Positions 6,181 through 13,188 of a stretch of 17,530 nucleotides of DNA are shown piece after piece. The DNA lies in contig DASXLL010000159.1 in the NCBI GenBank assembly GCA_036496265.1, positions 1 to 17,530 of the forward strand. The letters run 5' to 3'. Made by a program: the position numbers and the translations under genes. This stretch comes from CAYLLN01 sp036496265. Its GTDB lineage: Bacteria > Planctomycetota > Planctomycetia > Pirellulales > Pirellulaceae. Below the pieces are notes generated by a model. The model ran no database searches and was not told the DNA's origin. It saw nothing but the letters and a program-made list of their open reading frames with translations. The stretch's first letter is position 1. Each line of letters begins with the position of its first letter.

Positions 6181-6260
6181 TGTCATTTGTCATTGGTCAC
6201 TTGTCATTTGAGGTTTTGACATTGGTCGTAACAAATGACCAATGATGAATGACAAGTGAC
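6181..6260. repeat. Inverted 7-base repeat array (groEL2/groES spacer)
   Basis: The left arm (6181-6208) is TGTCATT, TGTCATT, GGTCACT, TGTCATT. The right arm (6233-6260) is AAATGAC, CAATGAT, GAATGAC, AAGTGAC. A 24-base centre (6209-6232) separates them. These are the same words as in the 5761-5820 palindrome, so groES is flanked by two related inverted arrays. The array would form a hairpin in the groEL2-groES transcript. Confidence 0.85.
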
Positions 6261-6277
6261 GGTGGGCGGAGCCCACC
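6261..6277. repeat. Palindrome after the groEL2 stop codon
   Basis: Perfect 7-bp inverted repeat GGTGGGC / GCCCACC with a 3-base loop, 3 bases after the groEL2 stop on the minus strand (TAGTAGGGTGGGC). The 'GTAGGGTGGGC' word is, from memory, a common short intergenic repeat in planctomycetes and other bacteria. It has no T-run, and groES follows, so it is more likely a processing or partial-attenuation site than a full terminator. Confidence 0.75.
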
Positions 6278-6280
6278 CTA

Positions 6281-7960
6281 CTACATCATTCCTTCCATGC
6301 CGCCCATTCCTCCCATGCCGCCGCCCATTCCGCCCATGCCATGGTCGTGATGGTCGTGGCCGCCTTCGTCTTCCTTTTCCTTTGGAATCTCGGTGATGAG
6401 GGCTTCGGTCGTGAGGAGCAGCGAGGCAACGCTGACGGCGTTTTGCAAGGCGACGGTGACCACCTTGGCGGGATCGATCACGCCGAACTTGAGCATGTCG
6501 CCGTACTCGTCTTTGTCGGCGTCGTAACCTTCCGTCTTGCTTTTGAGCTGACGAACGCGATTGACGACGACGGCGCCATCGGAACCAGCGTTGTTGGCAA
6601 TCGCCCGCAGCGGTTGATCGAGAATGTTTTTGATGATCTGACCGCCGGCCTTCTCGTCGCCTTCGAGCTTGAGCTTGTCGATGGCCTTCTCAGCGCGAAT
6701 CAACGCGACGCCACCACCGGGAACAATGCCGCTTTCGAGGGCGGCCTGGACGGCGTTCTTGGCGTCTTCGAGCAGCCACTTCCGCTCTTTCATCTCAGTT
6801 TCGGTCGCAGCACCGCAGTTGATCTGAGCCACGCCGCCGGCGAGCTTGGCGAGGCGCTCTTGGAGCTTCTCGCGGTCGTATTCGCTGTCGGTGCGGCCGA
6901 TTTCGTCGCGGATTTGCTGGGCTCGGCCGGCGATGTCTTCCTTGCTGCCAGCGCCTTGGATGATAACGGTGTCTTCGGAGGTGATCTTGATCTTCTTGGC
7001 GCGGCCGAGGTCGGTCAGCTTCACGCTTTCGAGCTCGATGCCGAGGTCCTTGAAGATCGGCGTGGCCTTCGTCAGCACGCCGATGTCGCCCATGATGGCC
7101 TTGCGGCGGTCGCCGTAGCCGGGAGCTTTCACGGCACAGACTTGCAGGATGCCGCGGAGCTTGTTGACGACGAGAGTGGCGAGCGATTCGCCTTCGATGT
7201 CTTCAGCAATGATCAAGAGCGGCTTGTTGGCCTTGCTGATCGCTTCGAGGAGCGGAATCAGCTTTTTGTTGGAAGAGATTTTTTCTTCGAAGAGCAGAAT
7301 GTAGGGGTTTTCCAGCTCGACGGAGACTTCGTCTTGATTGGTAACGAAGTGGGGCGAGAGGAAGCCGCGATCGAACTGCATGCCCTCGACGACTTCGACG
7401 GTCGTTTCGCTGCCTTTGCCCTCTTCGATCGTAATGACGCCGTCTTTGCCGACCTTGAGGAAGGCGTCGGCCAGAACCGCGCCGATCGACGGGTCGTTGT
7501 TGCCGGCGATCGTCGCGATTTGCTTCAGTTCGGTCTTGTCTTTCTCGCTGATCGGCGTGGCGAGCTTATTGACCTCGTCGCAAACGGCTTCGGTGGCTTT
7601 CGCGATGCCGCGGCTGAGGGCCATCGGGTCGTAGCCGGCGGCGATCATTCGCAAACCTTCGCGGAAGATGGCCTCGGCCAGGACGGTGGCGGTGGTCGTG
7701 CCGTCGCCGGCGACGTCGTTCGTCTTGCTGGCGGCTTCTTTGACGAGCTGGGCACCGAGATTCTCATACGGATCGTCGAGCTCAATGTCTTCGGCCACGG
7801 TGACGCCGTCTTTGGTCACCTTGGGGGAGCCCCAGCCCTTATCGAGCACGGCATTGCGGCCGCGGGGGCCGAGCGTACTCTTCACGGCACGGGCGAGCTT
7901 CGAGATGCCAGCGAGCAGCGGCTGCCGGCAGTCGTCTTGAAAGACCATTTGCTTTGCCAC
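6281..7960 (-). CDS. groL: GroEL (Hsp60) paralogue 2, with His-rich GGM tail
   Basis: A full-length 559-residue chaperonin. GTG 7960 has an excellent ribosome binding site, AGGAGGA at 7970-7976, 9 bases upstream. The ATP-site motif GDGTTT is at about residues 85-90, and the apical segment 'EGESLATLVVNKLRGI' is intact. The C-terminus carries a His/Asp-rich stretch 'HDHHDH' and then the Gly-Gly-Met repeats that project into the GroEL cavity. The N-terminus (MAKQMVFQDDCRQPLL) departs from the usual '..F..DAR..ML' pattern, so this is a diverged but apparently complete paralogue. It is the first gene of groEL2-groES-groEL1. The upstream region holds a sigma-54-like promoter and a 7-9-7 inverted repeat. 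The TAG stop is followed directly by a second TAG and a palindrome. Confidence 0.96.
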   Translation of the reverse strand: MAKQMVFQDDCRQPLLAGISKLARAVKSTLGPRGRNAVLDKGWGSPKVTKDGVTVAEDIELDDPYENLGAQLVKEAASKTNDVAGDGTTTATVLAEAIFREGLRMIAAGYDPMALSRGIAKATEAVCDEVNKLATPISEKDKTELKQIATIAGNNDPSIGAVLADAFLKVGKDGVITIEEGKGSETTVEVVEGMQFDRGFLSPHFVTNQDEVSVELENPYILLFEEKISSNKKLIPLLEAISKANKPLLIIAEDIEGESLATLVVNKLRGILQVCAVKAPGYGDRRKAIMGDIGVLTKATPIFKDLGIELESVKLTDLGRAKKIKITSEDTVIIQGAGSKEDIAGRAQQIRDEIGRTDSEYDREKLQERLAKLAGGVAQINCGAATETEMKERKWLLEDAKNAVQAALESGIVPGGGVALIRAEKAIDKLKLEGDEKAGGQIIKNILDQPLRAIANNAGSDGAVVVNRVRQLKSKTEGYDADKDEYGDMLKFGVIDPAKVVTVALQNAVSVASLLLTTEALITEIPKEKEDEGGHDHHDHGMGGMGGGMGGMGGMEGMM

Positions 7961-8082
7961 GGTTGGAAATCCTCCTGGAGGCGGTTGGACTGTTTGTTTT
8001 GGGGAAGCCCGGGCGGCAAAGAATTAAAAGCCGGCGGGTGGGTAGGCGAGTTTGAGCGGGGGTAGTGCCGTTTAATGCCGAG

Positions 8083-8105
8083 GACCGGCGATGAGACAGC
8101 CGGTC
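8083..8105. promoter_or_regulatory. 7-9-7 inverted repeat in the groEL2 leader
   Basis: GACCGGC (8083-8089), a 9-base spacer, and GCCGGTC (8099-8105). The 9-base spacing is that of CIRCE, but the arm sequence is unrelated and shorter. It lies between the predicted sigma-54 start site and the groEL2 GTG, so it could be an operator or an RNA hairpin in the leader. Confidence 0.4.
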
Positions 8106-8146
8106 GGCGACCAAAGTGGCAGTTTTGGCGAGCCGGGGCCGTATAA

Positions 8147-8162
8147 GGCAAGGGGCGTGCCA
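8147..8162 (-). promoter_or_regulatory. Sigma-54 (RpoN) type promoter for groEL2-groES-groEL1
   Basis: Read on the minus strand: TGGCACGCCCCTTGCC. It matches the TGGCACG-N4-TTGC(A/T) consensus at all but the last base. The invariant GG (-24) and GC (-12) have the required 10 bases between them. Transcription would start near 8136, leaving a leader of about 175 bases before groEL2. No activator-binding repeats were recognised upstream. A TATACG overlaps the region (8140-8145) but has no -35 partner. Confidence 0.5.
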
Positions 8163-8291
8163 GGAAGCTGGAGAACATACCAACTACAGCCCAGACAATG
8201 AGTTGCGCTTAATTCTGTGCTGAAAGACTTCCTTACGGCGCGCTTGTCAAAATGGCAGATGTCGGTAGCCAGTGGGAACTTGGTACTTTGC

Positions 8292-9236
8292 TCAGATCTC
8301 ACGAGGACCGGTGGCGGGCTCGGGGGGCGACTCCGGTGCCGGTCGCGGCCCTTTGGTGGCTTCGTAGGCCTGCTTTTGTGCGTTCCAGCGGATTCCCAAT
8401 TCTGAGCGCAAGGCTTTCAAACGCTCCCAGTTGGCGTCATCTGACAGGGCAAGAGGGTGACCGCCCCTGTCCCACTCGCGCAAGTCGAATTCCTTACCTT
8501 CGCTTTCCGGCACAAGATGGGCGATCGCCAGGAACACTTGATAGCGGATGGACTCTTTATCGACCCAATCTTTATGGATCGCCACGACACGATCAGCCGC
8601 ATCGAATGGATTGTCGGCGGGTCTAAGGGGCGATTCTCGCAGGCGTCCATATTGCTCAGCCCAGTTAATTACGTAAGTCAAGTCCGAAGAGTCGTCGTAG
8701 CCCCGAACCGCGGAACGCTGAAATGGAATATCACTCTCGACCACGAACCGCCCGGCAAACCATCGCCAGTCATCGACACGCCAATCGAATTCGACGGATG
8801 GCAATTGAAATGCACCTATGTTGTCGCCGTGTATGGGATATCGGTCCTCTGGATCACGGCGGTCGAAAAGCAGAGGAATGATGGTCCGCAGCGATTGATA
8901 TCTGTAGCTCGTTTCGAGCCAGATCTGATAGTCACTGGAATTGAGCACCGCAGGGTATTGCTTTGTATATCTGCGCATCGCGTCAAGCGCGTCCGCTTTT
9001 CCCAGCGCGTGAAGCGCGTTTACGGCGCGAACGATCCCAATTTGGTCGAAGTCCTGGTCGCTACCCAGATAACTTGGCGACGAGGCGATCAGCCGAACAG
9101 CATTGTTGATGCGAGCTTCTCTGCGACGCTTTGCGCTCCACCAGGCAAGGCCGGTGGCAATCACGACGATGGCGATAAGAAATGAGCGCAGGCTCCACTG
9201 AAACCAGCGGCGATTGCTGTTCGTGCCGTGCGACAT
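8292..9236 (-). CDS. Planctomycete hypothetical protein with N-terminal membrane anchor
   Basis: A 314-residue protein of unknown function. The N-terminus 'RRWFQWSLRSFLIAIVVIAT' is a positively charged start leading into one transmembrane helix (about residues 16-33), followed by the basic stop-transfer 'KRRRE'. This 'RRWFQxSLRxxL' opening is widespread on planctomycete proteins of otherwise different sequence. The remainder looks soluble, rich in Trp, Asp and Arg, and ends in a Pro-rich tail; I recognise no catalytic motif. By the positive-inside rule the short N-terminus should be cytoplasmic, but the stop-transfer side is also basic, so topology is uncertain. ATG 9236 lies 5 bases after the PIN toxin stop, suggesting a shared transcript. 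Its stop is TGA at 8292-8294. Confidence 0.7.
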   Translation of the reverse strand: MSHGTNSNRRWFQWSLRSFLIAIVVIATGLAWWSAKRRREARINNAVRLIASSPSYLGSDQDFDQIGIVRAVNALHALGKADALDAMRRYTKQYPAVLNSSDYQIWLETSYRYQSLRTIIPLLFDRRDPEDRYPIHGDNIGAFQLPSVEFDWRVDDWRWFAGRFVVESDIPFQRSAVRGYDDSSDLTYVINWAEQYGRLRESPLRPADNPFDAADRVVAIHKDWVDKESIRYQVFLAIAHLVPESEGKEFDLREWDRGGHPLALSDDANWERLKALRSELGIRWNAQKQAYEATKGPRPAPESPPEPATGPREI

Positions 9237-9241
9237 CGATT

Positions 9242-9667
9242 TTATGGCAGTTCCGCGAGATCGACAACGTAGGGGTAGTCCGGCTGAGCGGCTGTGACGA
9301 GTTTCGTGTCAGCCGTGATGAATTGAATTTGCTCGCGTTCGGCCAAGGCCATGTAGAGGCAGTCGTAGAACGATTTTCTGAGATGCTGACAAATGGCAGC
9401 GGCGCGGGGAACCAACTCGTGACTGGGATGCAAATCAGGAAGATCGTGGATCAATATGGTCAGCAGCCTGCGAGCCTCGCCAGCAGCGATGTTGTTCTTA
9501 CGCTCTGCTCGAAATAGCGCGTGGCCGCATTCTGCGAGAAAGAAATCGGGCGCAATTAGCTCGTCAAGTCCGTTGCGGGCGTTCAGAACGAGCTGTTCAG
9601 CCTTTTCGAAACCAGGCTCGGCCAAAAGCCATCTGACAGCGACAGAAGCATCGAGGACGTATTTCAC
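9242..9667 (-). CDS. VapC-like PIN-domain ribonuclease toxin
   Basis: A 141-residue PIN protein with the four expected acidic metal ligands: Asp6 in 'YVLDASVAVRWLL', Glu46 in 'FFLAECGHALF', Asp102 in 'SFYDCLYMALAE' and Asp120 in 'FITADTKLV'. VapC toxins cleave tRNA or rRNA when freed from their antitoxin. GTG 9667 is taken as the start. It overlaps the antitoxin stop as GTGA (9664-9667), a classic coupled arrangement with the antitoxin first. The catalytic set is complete, so the toxin should be active. The target RNA cannot be inferred. The anchored hypothetical gene follows after 4 non-coding bases. Confidence 0.88.
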   Translation of the reverse strand: MKYVLDASVAVRWLLAEPGFEKAEQLVLNARNGLDELIAPDFFLAECGHALFRAERKNNIAAGEARRLLTILIHDLPDLHPSHELVPRAAAICQHLRKSFYDCLYMALAEREQIQFITADTKLVTAAQPDYPYVVDLAELP

Positions 9668-9858
9668 TCGCCGTCTCGAATTTCACGAATTAGTTCCACA
9701 GCGATGCTACGTGGGCCGTATTTGGCTCGCATTTCATGGCGAAACTTGTCCCCTTTTTCGCGAGCACGCCTTAACTCTTCCGAGTTCTTTTTGCCCGATA
9801 GGATGAGCTTGAGAGCGTGTTCCATCTCAACATCGGTCTCGAATGTTTTGGTCGTCAT
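9664..9858 (-). CDS. VapB-like antitoxin of the PIN pair
   Basis: A 64-residue charged protein (MTTKTFETDVEMEHALKLIL...) ending 'AVELIREIRDGE'. This matches, by recollection, a small planctomycete family found before PIN toxins. I prefer ATG 9858. The longer frame to TTG 9903 would overlap the end of the neighbouring gene's untranslated region and adds a poorly conserved leader. No AbrB or ribbon-helix-helix motif is clear, so DNA binding is not assured. The stop TGA overlaps the toxin GTG start. It begins 46 bases after the stop of the ThuA/dehydrogenase gene and may be co-transcribed with it. Confidence 0.7.
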   Translation of the reverse strand: MTTKTFETDVEMEHALKLILSGKKNSEELRRAREKGDKFRHEMRAKYGPRSIAVELIREIRDGE

Positions 9859-9904
9859 ATCTCTATTGTTCAATACGCCGCTGCGAGCGTCAAATAAGGG
9901 CAAT

Positions 9905-12871
9905 CTATTCCAGCAGTGCTTTCAGAGCGGCTTCCTTTTCTGGGCCAGAGAGGAAGTCGAGGGCCCGGAAGTAGCGGGGTTGGTCGGATTCGGTGGTGGC
10001 GGGGTCTTTGATGATTTTGACGAGCAGTGTGGGCGTCTGCTTCGCTCGGCTGCGCCAAATAATGTCGCGGCCGGCGGGGGTTTTCCAGGGCTCGCTGGTT
10101 TTGGCGAGGTAGGCGTCGAGGAAGGCGTCCCACTGTTTGTCGGCGGCGATGCCGAGGGCTTCGAGATACCAGCGGTCGTGGCCGTCGTGCTGGGCGGCGA
10201 GATCGGCCCAGAGGTTGGCGGCGAGCGGTGAATTGTTGTGGCGGAGAGAGATGGCAAGCTCGCGGCGGACTTCGGGGGAGGGGTCTTTGACGGCGGAGGC
10301 AATGGTCGAAAGGTCGAGGCCGTAGAGGCGGGCGAGGCGGATGGCCATGACGCGGATGTCGGGATTGCCCTCTTTGAGCGTGGCAGAGAGACCTACGTCG
10401 CCCGATTGGCCGTGATGAGCGTTGTAGGCAGCGCCGCACCAGATGAGACGGGCTTTAAAGCGTGGATCTTCGGCCGCTCGATAGGCCTTGCTGATTGCCC
10501 GGCCGGCGGCATTGGCTTCGTTTCGCTCTAGCAAACCGTTGAAGGCAAGATAACGGACGCTCAGCGCGGGGCTTTTCAAAGCATCGATCAGGCCATCGAC
10601 TGTGGTGAAGTCGTATTTCGGCACACTGTATTTCATGCCGGGCGGGGCGAGGCGGAAGATGCGGCCGCGGTCGGTGTCTTGCTGGTTGTGGCCGCCGACG
10701 CCGGGGTCGTACCAATCGGAGACGAAGAGCGAGCCATCGGGGGCGACGCAAACGTCGCTGGGGCGGAACCAGTTATCGCGGGCAGCGCCGTCGAGGACGT
10801 TGACGATCTCGGCTTTGTAGCCCGCGCCATCTTTTTTCGTGACGTAGGCGCGGACGATGCTGGGCCCGGCGTCGCAGTGGATGAGCTGGTTGCGAAAGAC
10901 TTCGGGCAGCAGCGTGCCTTCATAGACACAGATGCCCGTGGGCGAGCCAGCGCCGGTGAGGAGCATCGTGGGGACGACGCCGGGATCGTTGAGGTGCCAA
11001 TGCTGCTGCGGGATTTCTTTTTCGAGGTTTTCACGGGACGTTTTCCAGGCCGCGCCGCTTAGCTCGTCCTTGTAGCCGTAGTTGCCATATTCCATCACAT
11101 AGTTGATGCGGACGCCTTTGTTGCCGTCGTCGTCGTTGTCGCTTTGCCAGATCGTGCCGAAGGAATCGACGGCCAGCTCCCAGTTGTTGCGAAAGTTCCA
11201 GCCGAGAGTTTGGAGGCCGCTGCCGTCGAAATTGCAGCGAAAAGCCAGGCCTTCCTGGTACGGCTGGCGGCGGGTGGCGACTTCATTGCCGTCTTTGTCG
11301 ATGATCGGCTGGCCGTCTTTGTCTTTGAGCTGCTTGCCTTCGTTGCCCATGTTGAAATAGAGCTCGCCATCGGGGCCGAAGACGAAGGCGTGAATGCCGT
11401 GGTCGTGCTGAGCGCCGCCGATGCCGCTAAACAGCACGTCGCGTTTGACAGTGCCATTTTTGTCGTTGCCGCCGGCTATGTCGGCTTTGAGATCGCCGTC
11501 GGTGTCGTAAAGGACTTGGACTTTGTCGAGTGCGGAAATGATAACTCGGTCGCCGAGGACGCAGATGCCGTGGGCCGAGTCGATGTCGCGACCTTGATAG
11601 AAAACGGTTTGCTTGTCGGATTTGCCGTCGCCGTCGGTGTCTTCGAGGACGAGGATGCGATCGCCTTCGGGGCGTGGCGGAGCGGCGAGCTTGCGCTTTT
11701 CCCAGCGATAGTTGCGGACATCGCAGGCCCAGATGCGGCCTTTCGCGTCGATGTCGATGTTCGTGATGTTGGCGATGTCGGGCTCAGCCGCGAAGAGAGT
11801 GACCTCAAGGCCAGGAGCAACGTCGAGATTGGCGACGGCGCTGGCGGCTTGGTGCTTGGGATCGTTGTCGGTTACAGCCGGTCGCGGGCCAGGCGGCGCC
11901 GCACGGCTGGTGTTCGCATCGTCCGGCGGGAGCTTGAATTTCTCGATGATCTTGTTGCGGTCGAAACTGGCCGGCTTATTCTTGGGGTCCATGTTGGCCT
12001 CAAGCTGCTTCATGGTCACCGCCGGCGACTCGAGGCCGTTTTCCGGCACGTCGGCGTGAGCGCACCAGGCGATGGCGTTGAGGACAAGCTTGCGGAAGTT
12101 GGGATCGCTCCAGTTCCAGTGATCGTGACCGCCGGTAAAGCCAAAGCCGCGGCCGCCGCCGGCCCGTTCGGCCGCCCAGGCCATCACTTGCGGCGTTTTG
12201 TCTTGGAGCACGGCCTTGCGAACCGCGGGATTGCCGCTGTGGTGCCCGTCAGGCCGACTGAGCGACGAGGCCGGCGGCAGGGCAACGAGAATCGGCGTCA
12301 CGCCTTTCATCCCGTCGCGAAAACGCATGTGGTAGTACCATTCGTCGTTGATCTCGAACGGCTGAACGCCGCGAGTGATCGGATGGACGGGGAAGTTTTC
12401 AAATTTCGCGTCCCAGTGTGGATTCACCGACCACTCGGCTTCAAAATAGCCGCCGATCCAGTCGAGGAACTTGTCGCCACTTTCGCCTTTGGGAACTTCC
12501 ACGCCGTAGTGGAGGCAGACAATGCCGACGCCTTTCTTGGCGAGCGCATCGACTTGCTCCAAATGCTTGTTGACCATGTGGTTGGGGCCGCCGTCGCAGT
12601 ACATGACAATGCAATCGGCGCCGTCGAATGAATAGGTCGCATCGGGCCAGCCGTTGAGATGGACGTCGCTCCGCGTGAAGACGCTTGGCGCGGCGAGTTG
12701 CAGCTCCTTGTTGAGGAGTTGGACGCCCGCATTGTGCTCGTGACCGCCGTAGGCATGGCTGGGCTTGCCGGCCAGAAAAACCACCTTCTTCTGCTTGGTA
12801 TTGGCCTCTTGGGCAATGGCAGCAGTGGCAAAACTGATGATGACAAGCGCGAGTAAGGAGAGCTTTTTCAT
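9905..12871 (-). CDS. Secreted ThuA-like / PVC membrane-bound dehydrogenase fusion with HEAT-like C-terminus
   Basis: A 988-residue exported protein. Residues 1-20 are a signal peptide (KK, hydrophobic core, cleavage near AIA-QE). Residues 29-271 are a ThuA-like glutamine-amidotransferase fold ('VVFLAGKPSHAYGGHEH', 'GIVCLHYGVEVP', 'FGFTGGHDHWNW'). Residues about 350-755 are a PVC-type membrane-bound dehydrogenase beta-propeller ('GLEVTLFAAEPDIANITNIDID', 'RPSDVCVAPDGSLFVSDWYDPG'). It carries Ca-binding-like loops 'DTDGDGKSD' (411-419) and 'DTDGDLKAD' (456-464). Residues about 755-988 are alpha-helical HEAT-like repeats. Many homologues continue into a cytochrome c domain with CxxCH; none is present here, and the protein stops inside the helical repeats ('EKEAALKALLE'). 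It probably acts on sugars in the periplasm; the substrate is unknown. No clear ribosome binding site precedes ATG 12871. Confidence 0.9.
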   Translation of the reverse strand: MKKLSLLALVIISFATAAIAQEANTKQKKVVFLAGKPSHAYGGHEHNAGVQLLNKELQLAAPSVFTRSDVHLNGWPDATYSFDGADCIVMYCDGGPNHMVNKHLEQVDALAKKGVGIVCLHYGVEVPKGESGDKFLDWIGGYFEAEWSVNPHWDAKFENFPVHPITRGVQPFEINDEWYYHMRFRDGMKGVTPILVALPPASSLSRPDGHHSGNPAVRKAVLQDKTPQVMAWAAERAGGGRGFGFTGGHDHWNWSDPNFRKLVLNAIAWCAHADVPENGLESPAVTMKQLEANMDPKNKPASFDRNKIIEKFKLPPDDANTSRAAPPGPRPAVTDNDPKHQAASAVANLDVAPGLEVTLFAAEPDIANITNIDIDAKGRIWACDVRNYRWEKRKLAAPPRPEGDRILVLEDTDGDGKSDKQTVFYQGRDIDSAHGICVLGDRVIISALDKVQVLYDTDGDLKADIAGGNDKNGTVKRDVLFSGIGGAQHDHGIHAFVFGPDGELYFNMGNEGKQLKDKDGQPIIDKDGNEVATRRQPYQEGLAFRCNFDGSGLQTLGWNFRNNWELAVDSFGTIWQSDNDDDGNKGVRINYVMEYGNYGYKDELSGAAWKTSRENLEKEIPQQHWHLNDPGVVPTMLLTGAGSPTGICVYEGTLLPEVFRNQLIHCDAGPSIVRAYVTKKDGAGYKAEIVNVLDGAARDNWFRPSDVCVAPDGSLFVSDWYDPGVGGHNQQDTDRGRIFRLAPPGMKYSVPKYDFTTVDGLIDALKSPALSVRYLAFNGLLERNEANAAGRAISKAYRAAEDPRFKARLIWCGAAYNAHHGQSGDVGLSATLKEGNPDIRVMAIRLARLYGLDLSTIASAVKDPSPEVRRELAISLRHNNSPLAANLWADLAAQHDGHDRWYLEALGIAADKQWDAFLDAYLAKTSEPWKTPAGRDIIWRSRAKQTPTLLVKIIKDPATTESDQPRYFRALDFLSGPEKEAALKALLE

Positions 12872-12956
12872 GTCTCAAACGAGGAGGGAGAGTGACGGCG
12901 GGAATAACTTACGATAGCCGTGCGAAAATTGGGCGTCAAATTGAAGTAGCTGCCGC

Positions 12957-13090
12957 AAACGGATGCGCCCGATCATCCTTTGCCCGGAATCTCGCGACCC
13001 GAATTCGGACTACCAATGTTAAGGAGAATGGCCCACCTAACGCCTTGTGAGCATGGCACTTCGGTACGCCTGGCAGTTGCGCATCCGTTT
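12957..13090. repeat. 134-bp segment with 12-bp terminal inverted repeats (MITE-like)
   Basis: AAACGGATGCGC at 12957-12968 and its exact complement GCGCATCCGTTT at 13079-13090. There is no coding capacity between them and no clear target-site duplication outside. Could be a miniature inverted-repeat element or a pair of operator half-sites. Confidence 0.5.
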
Positions 13091-13103
13091 CGGTTAGCAG
13101 CGG

Positions 13104-13132
13104 TTGTTAGAATACGGCGAGAGCGGTATATT
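13104..13132 (+). promoter_or_regulatory. Sigma-70-like promoter for fabZ-ACP-fabZ2
   Basis: -35 TTGTTA (13104-13109, 4 of 6 consensus), 17-base spacer, -10 TATATT (13127-13132, 5 of 6). Start site near 13139, about 50 bases before the fabZ ATG. Confidence 0.5.
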
Positions 13133-13188
13133 GGCGAGCTTTGATTGGCCGTTCGGAGCGGCGATATTCGAACGGCAGGATGTTCCGC

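Larger units (their letters stand above)
7961..8291. other. 331-base upstream region of groEL2
   Basis: No gene is seen. It contains the groEL2 ribosome binding site (7970-7976), a 7-9-7 inverted repeat (8083-8105) and a sigma-54-like promoter (8147-8162), all on the groEL2 side. The downstream end of the 8292-9236 gene has no clear terminator here. No canonical CIRCE operator (TTAGCACTC-N9-GAGTGCTAA) is present. Confidence 0.6.
12872..13188. other. 317-base divergent spacer between the ThuA fusion gene and fabZ
   Basis: Two units diverge from here. It contains a 134-bp segment bounded by 12-bp inverted repeats (12957-13090), a sigma-70-like promoter for fabZ (13104-13132) and the fabZ ribosome binding site. 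I could not find a convincing promoter for the minus-strand gene. A minus-strand frame across 12973-13386 runs into fabZ antisense and has no family resemblance, so I leave it out. Confidence 0.6.

Noticed and set aside
6341..8065. 574-codon open frame antisense to groEL2, with similar long antisense frames over groEL1 (4538-5722) and the ThuA fusion gene (11144-12631)
   Set aside because: They are mirror images of GC-rich coding sequence; the sense proteins are unmistakable families, and the antisense translations show no recognisable domain.
7961..8291. CIRCE/HrcA operator upstream of groEL2
   Set aside because: No TTAGCACTC-N9-GAGTGCTAA or close variant; only an unrelated 7-9-7 inverted repeat.
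9859..9903. Longer start (TTG 9903) for the VapB-like antitoxin
   Set aside because: The extra 15 residues look unconserved and the start codon is weak; ATG 9858 fits the family start.
13141..13188. Upstream TTG start for FabZ
   Set aside because: The TTG lies 2 bases past the predicted transcription start, without a ribosome binding site; the 16 extra residues do not resemble the family.
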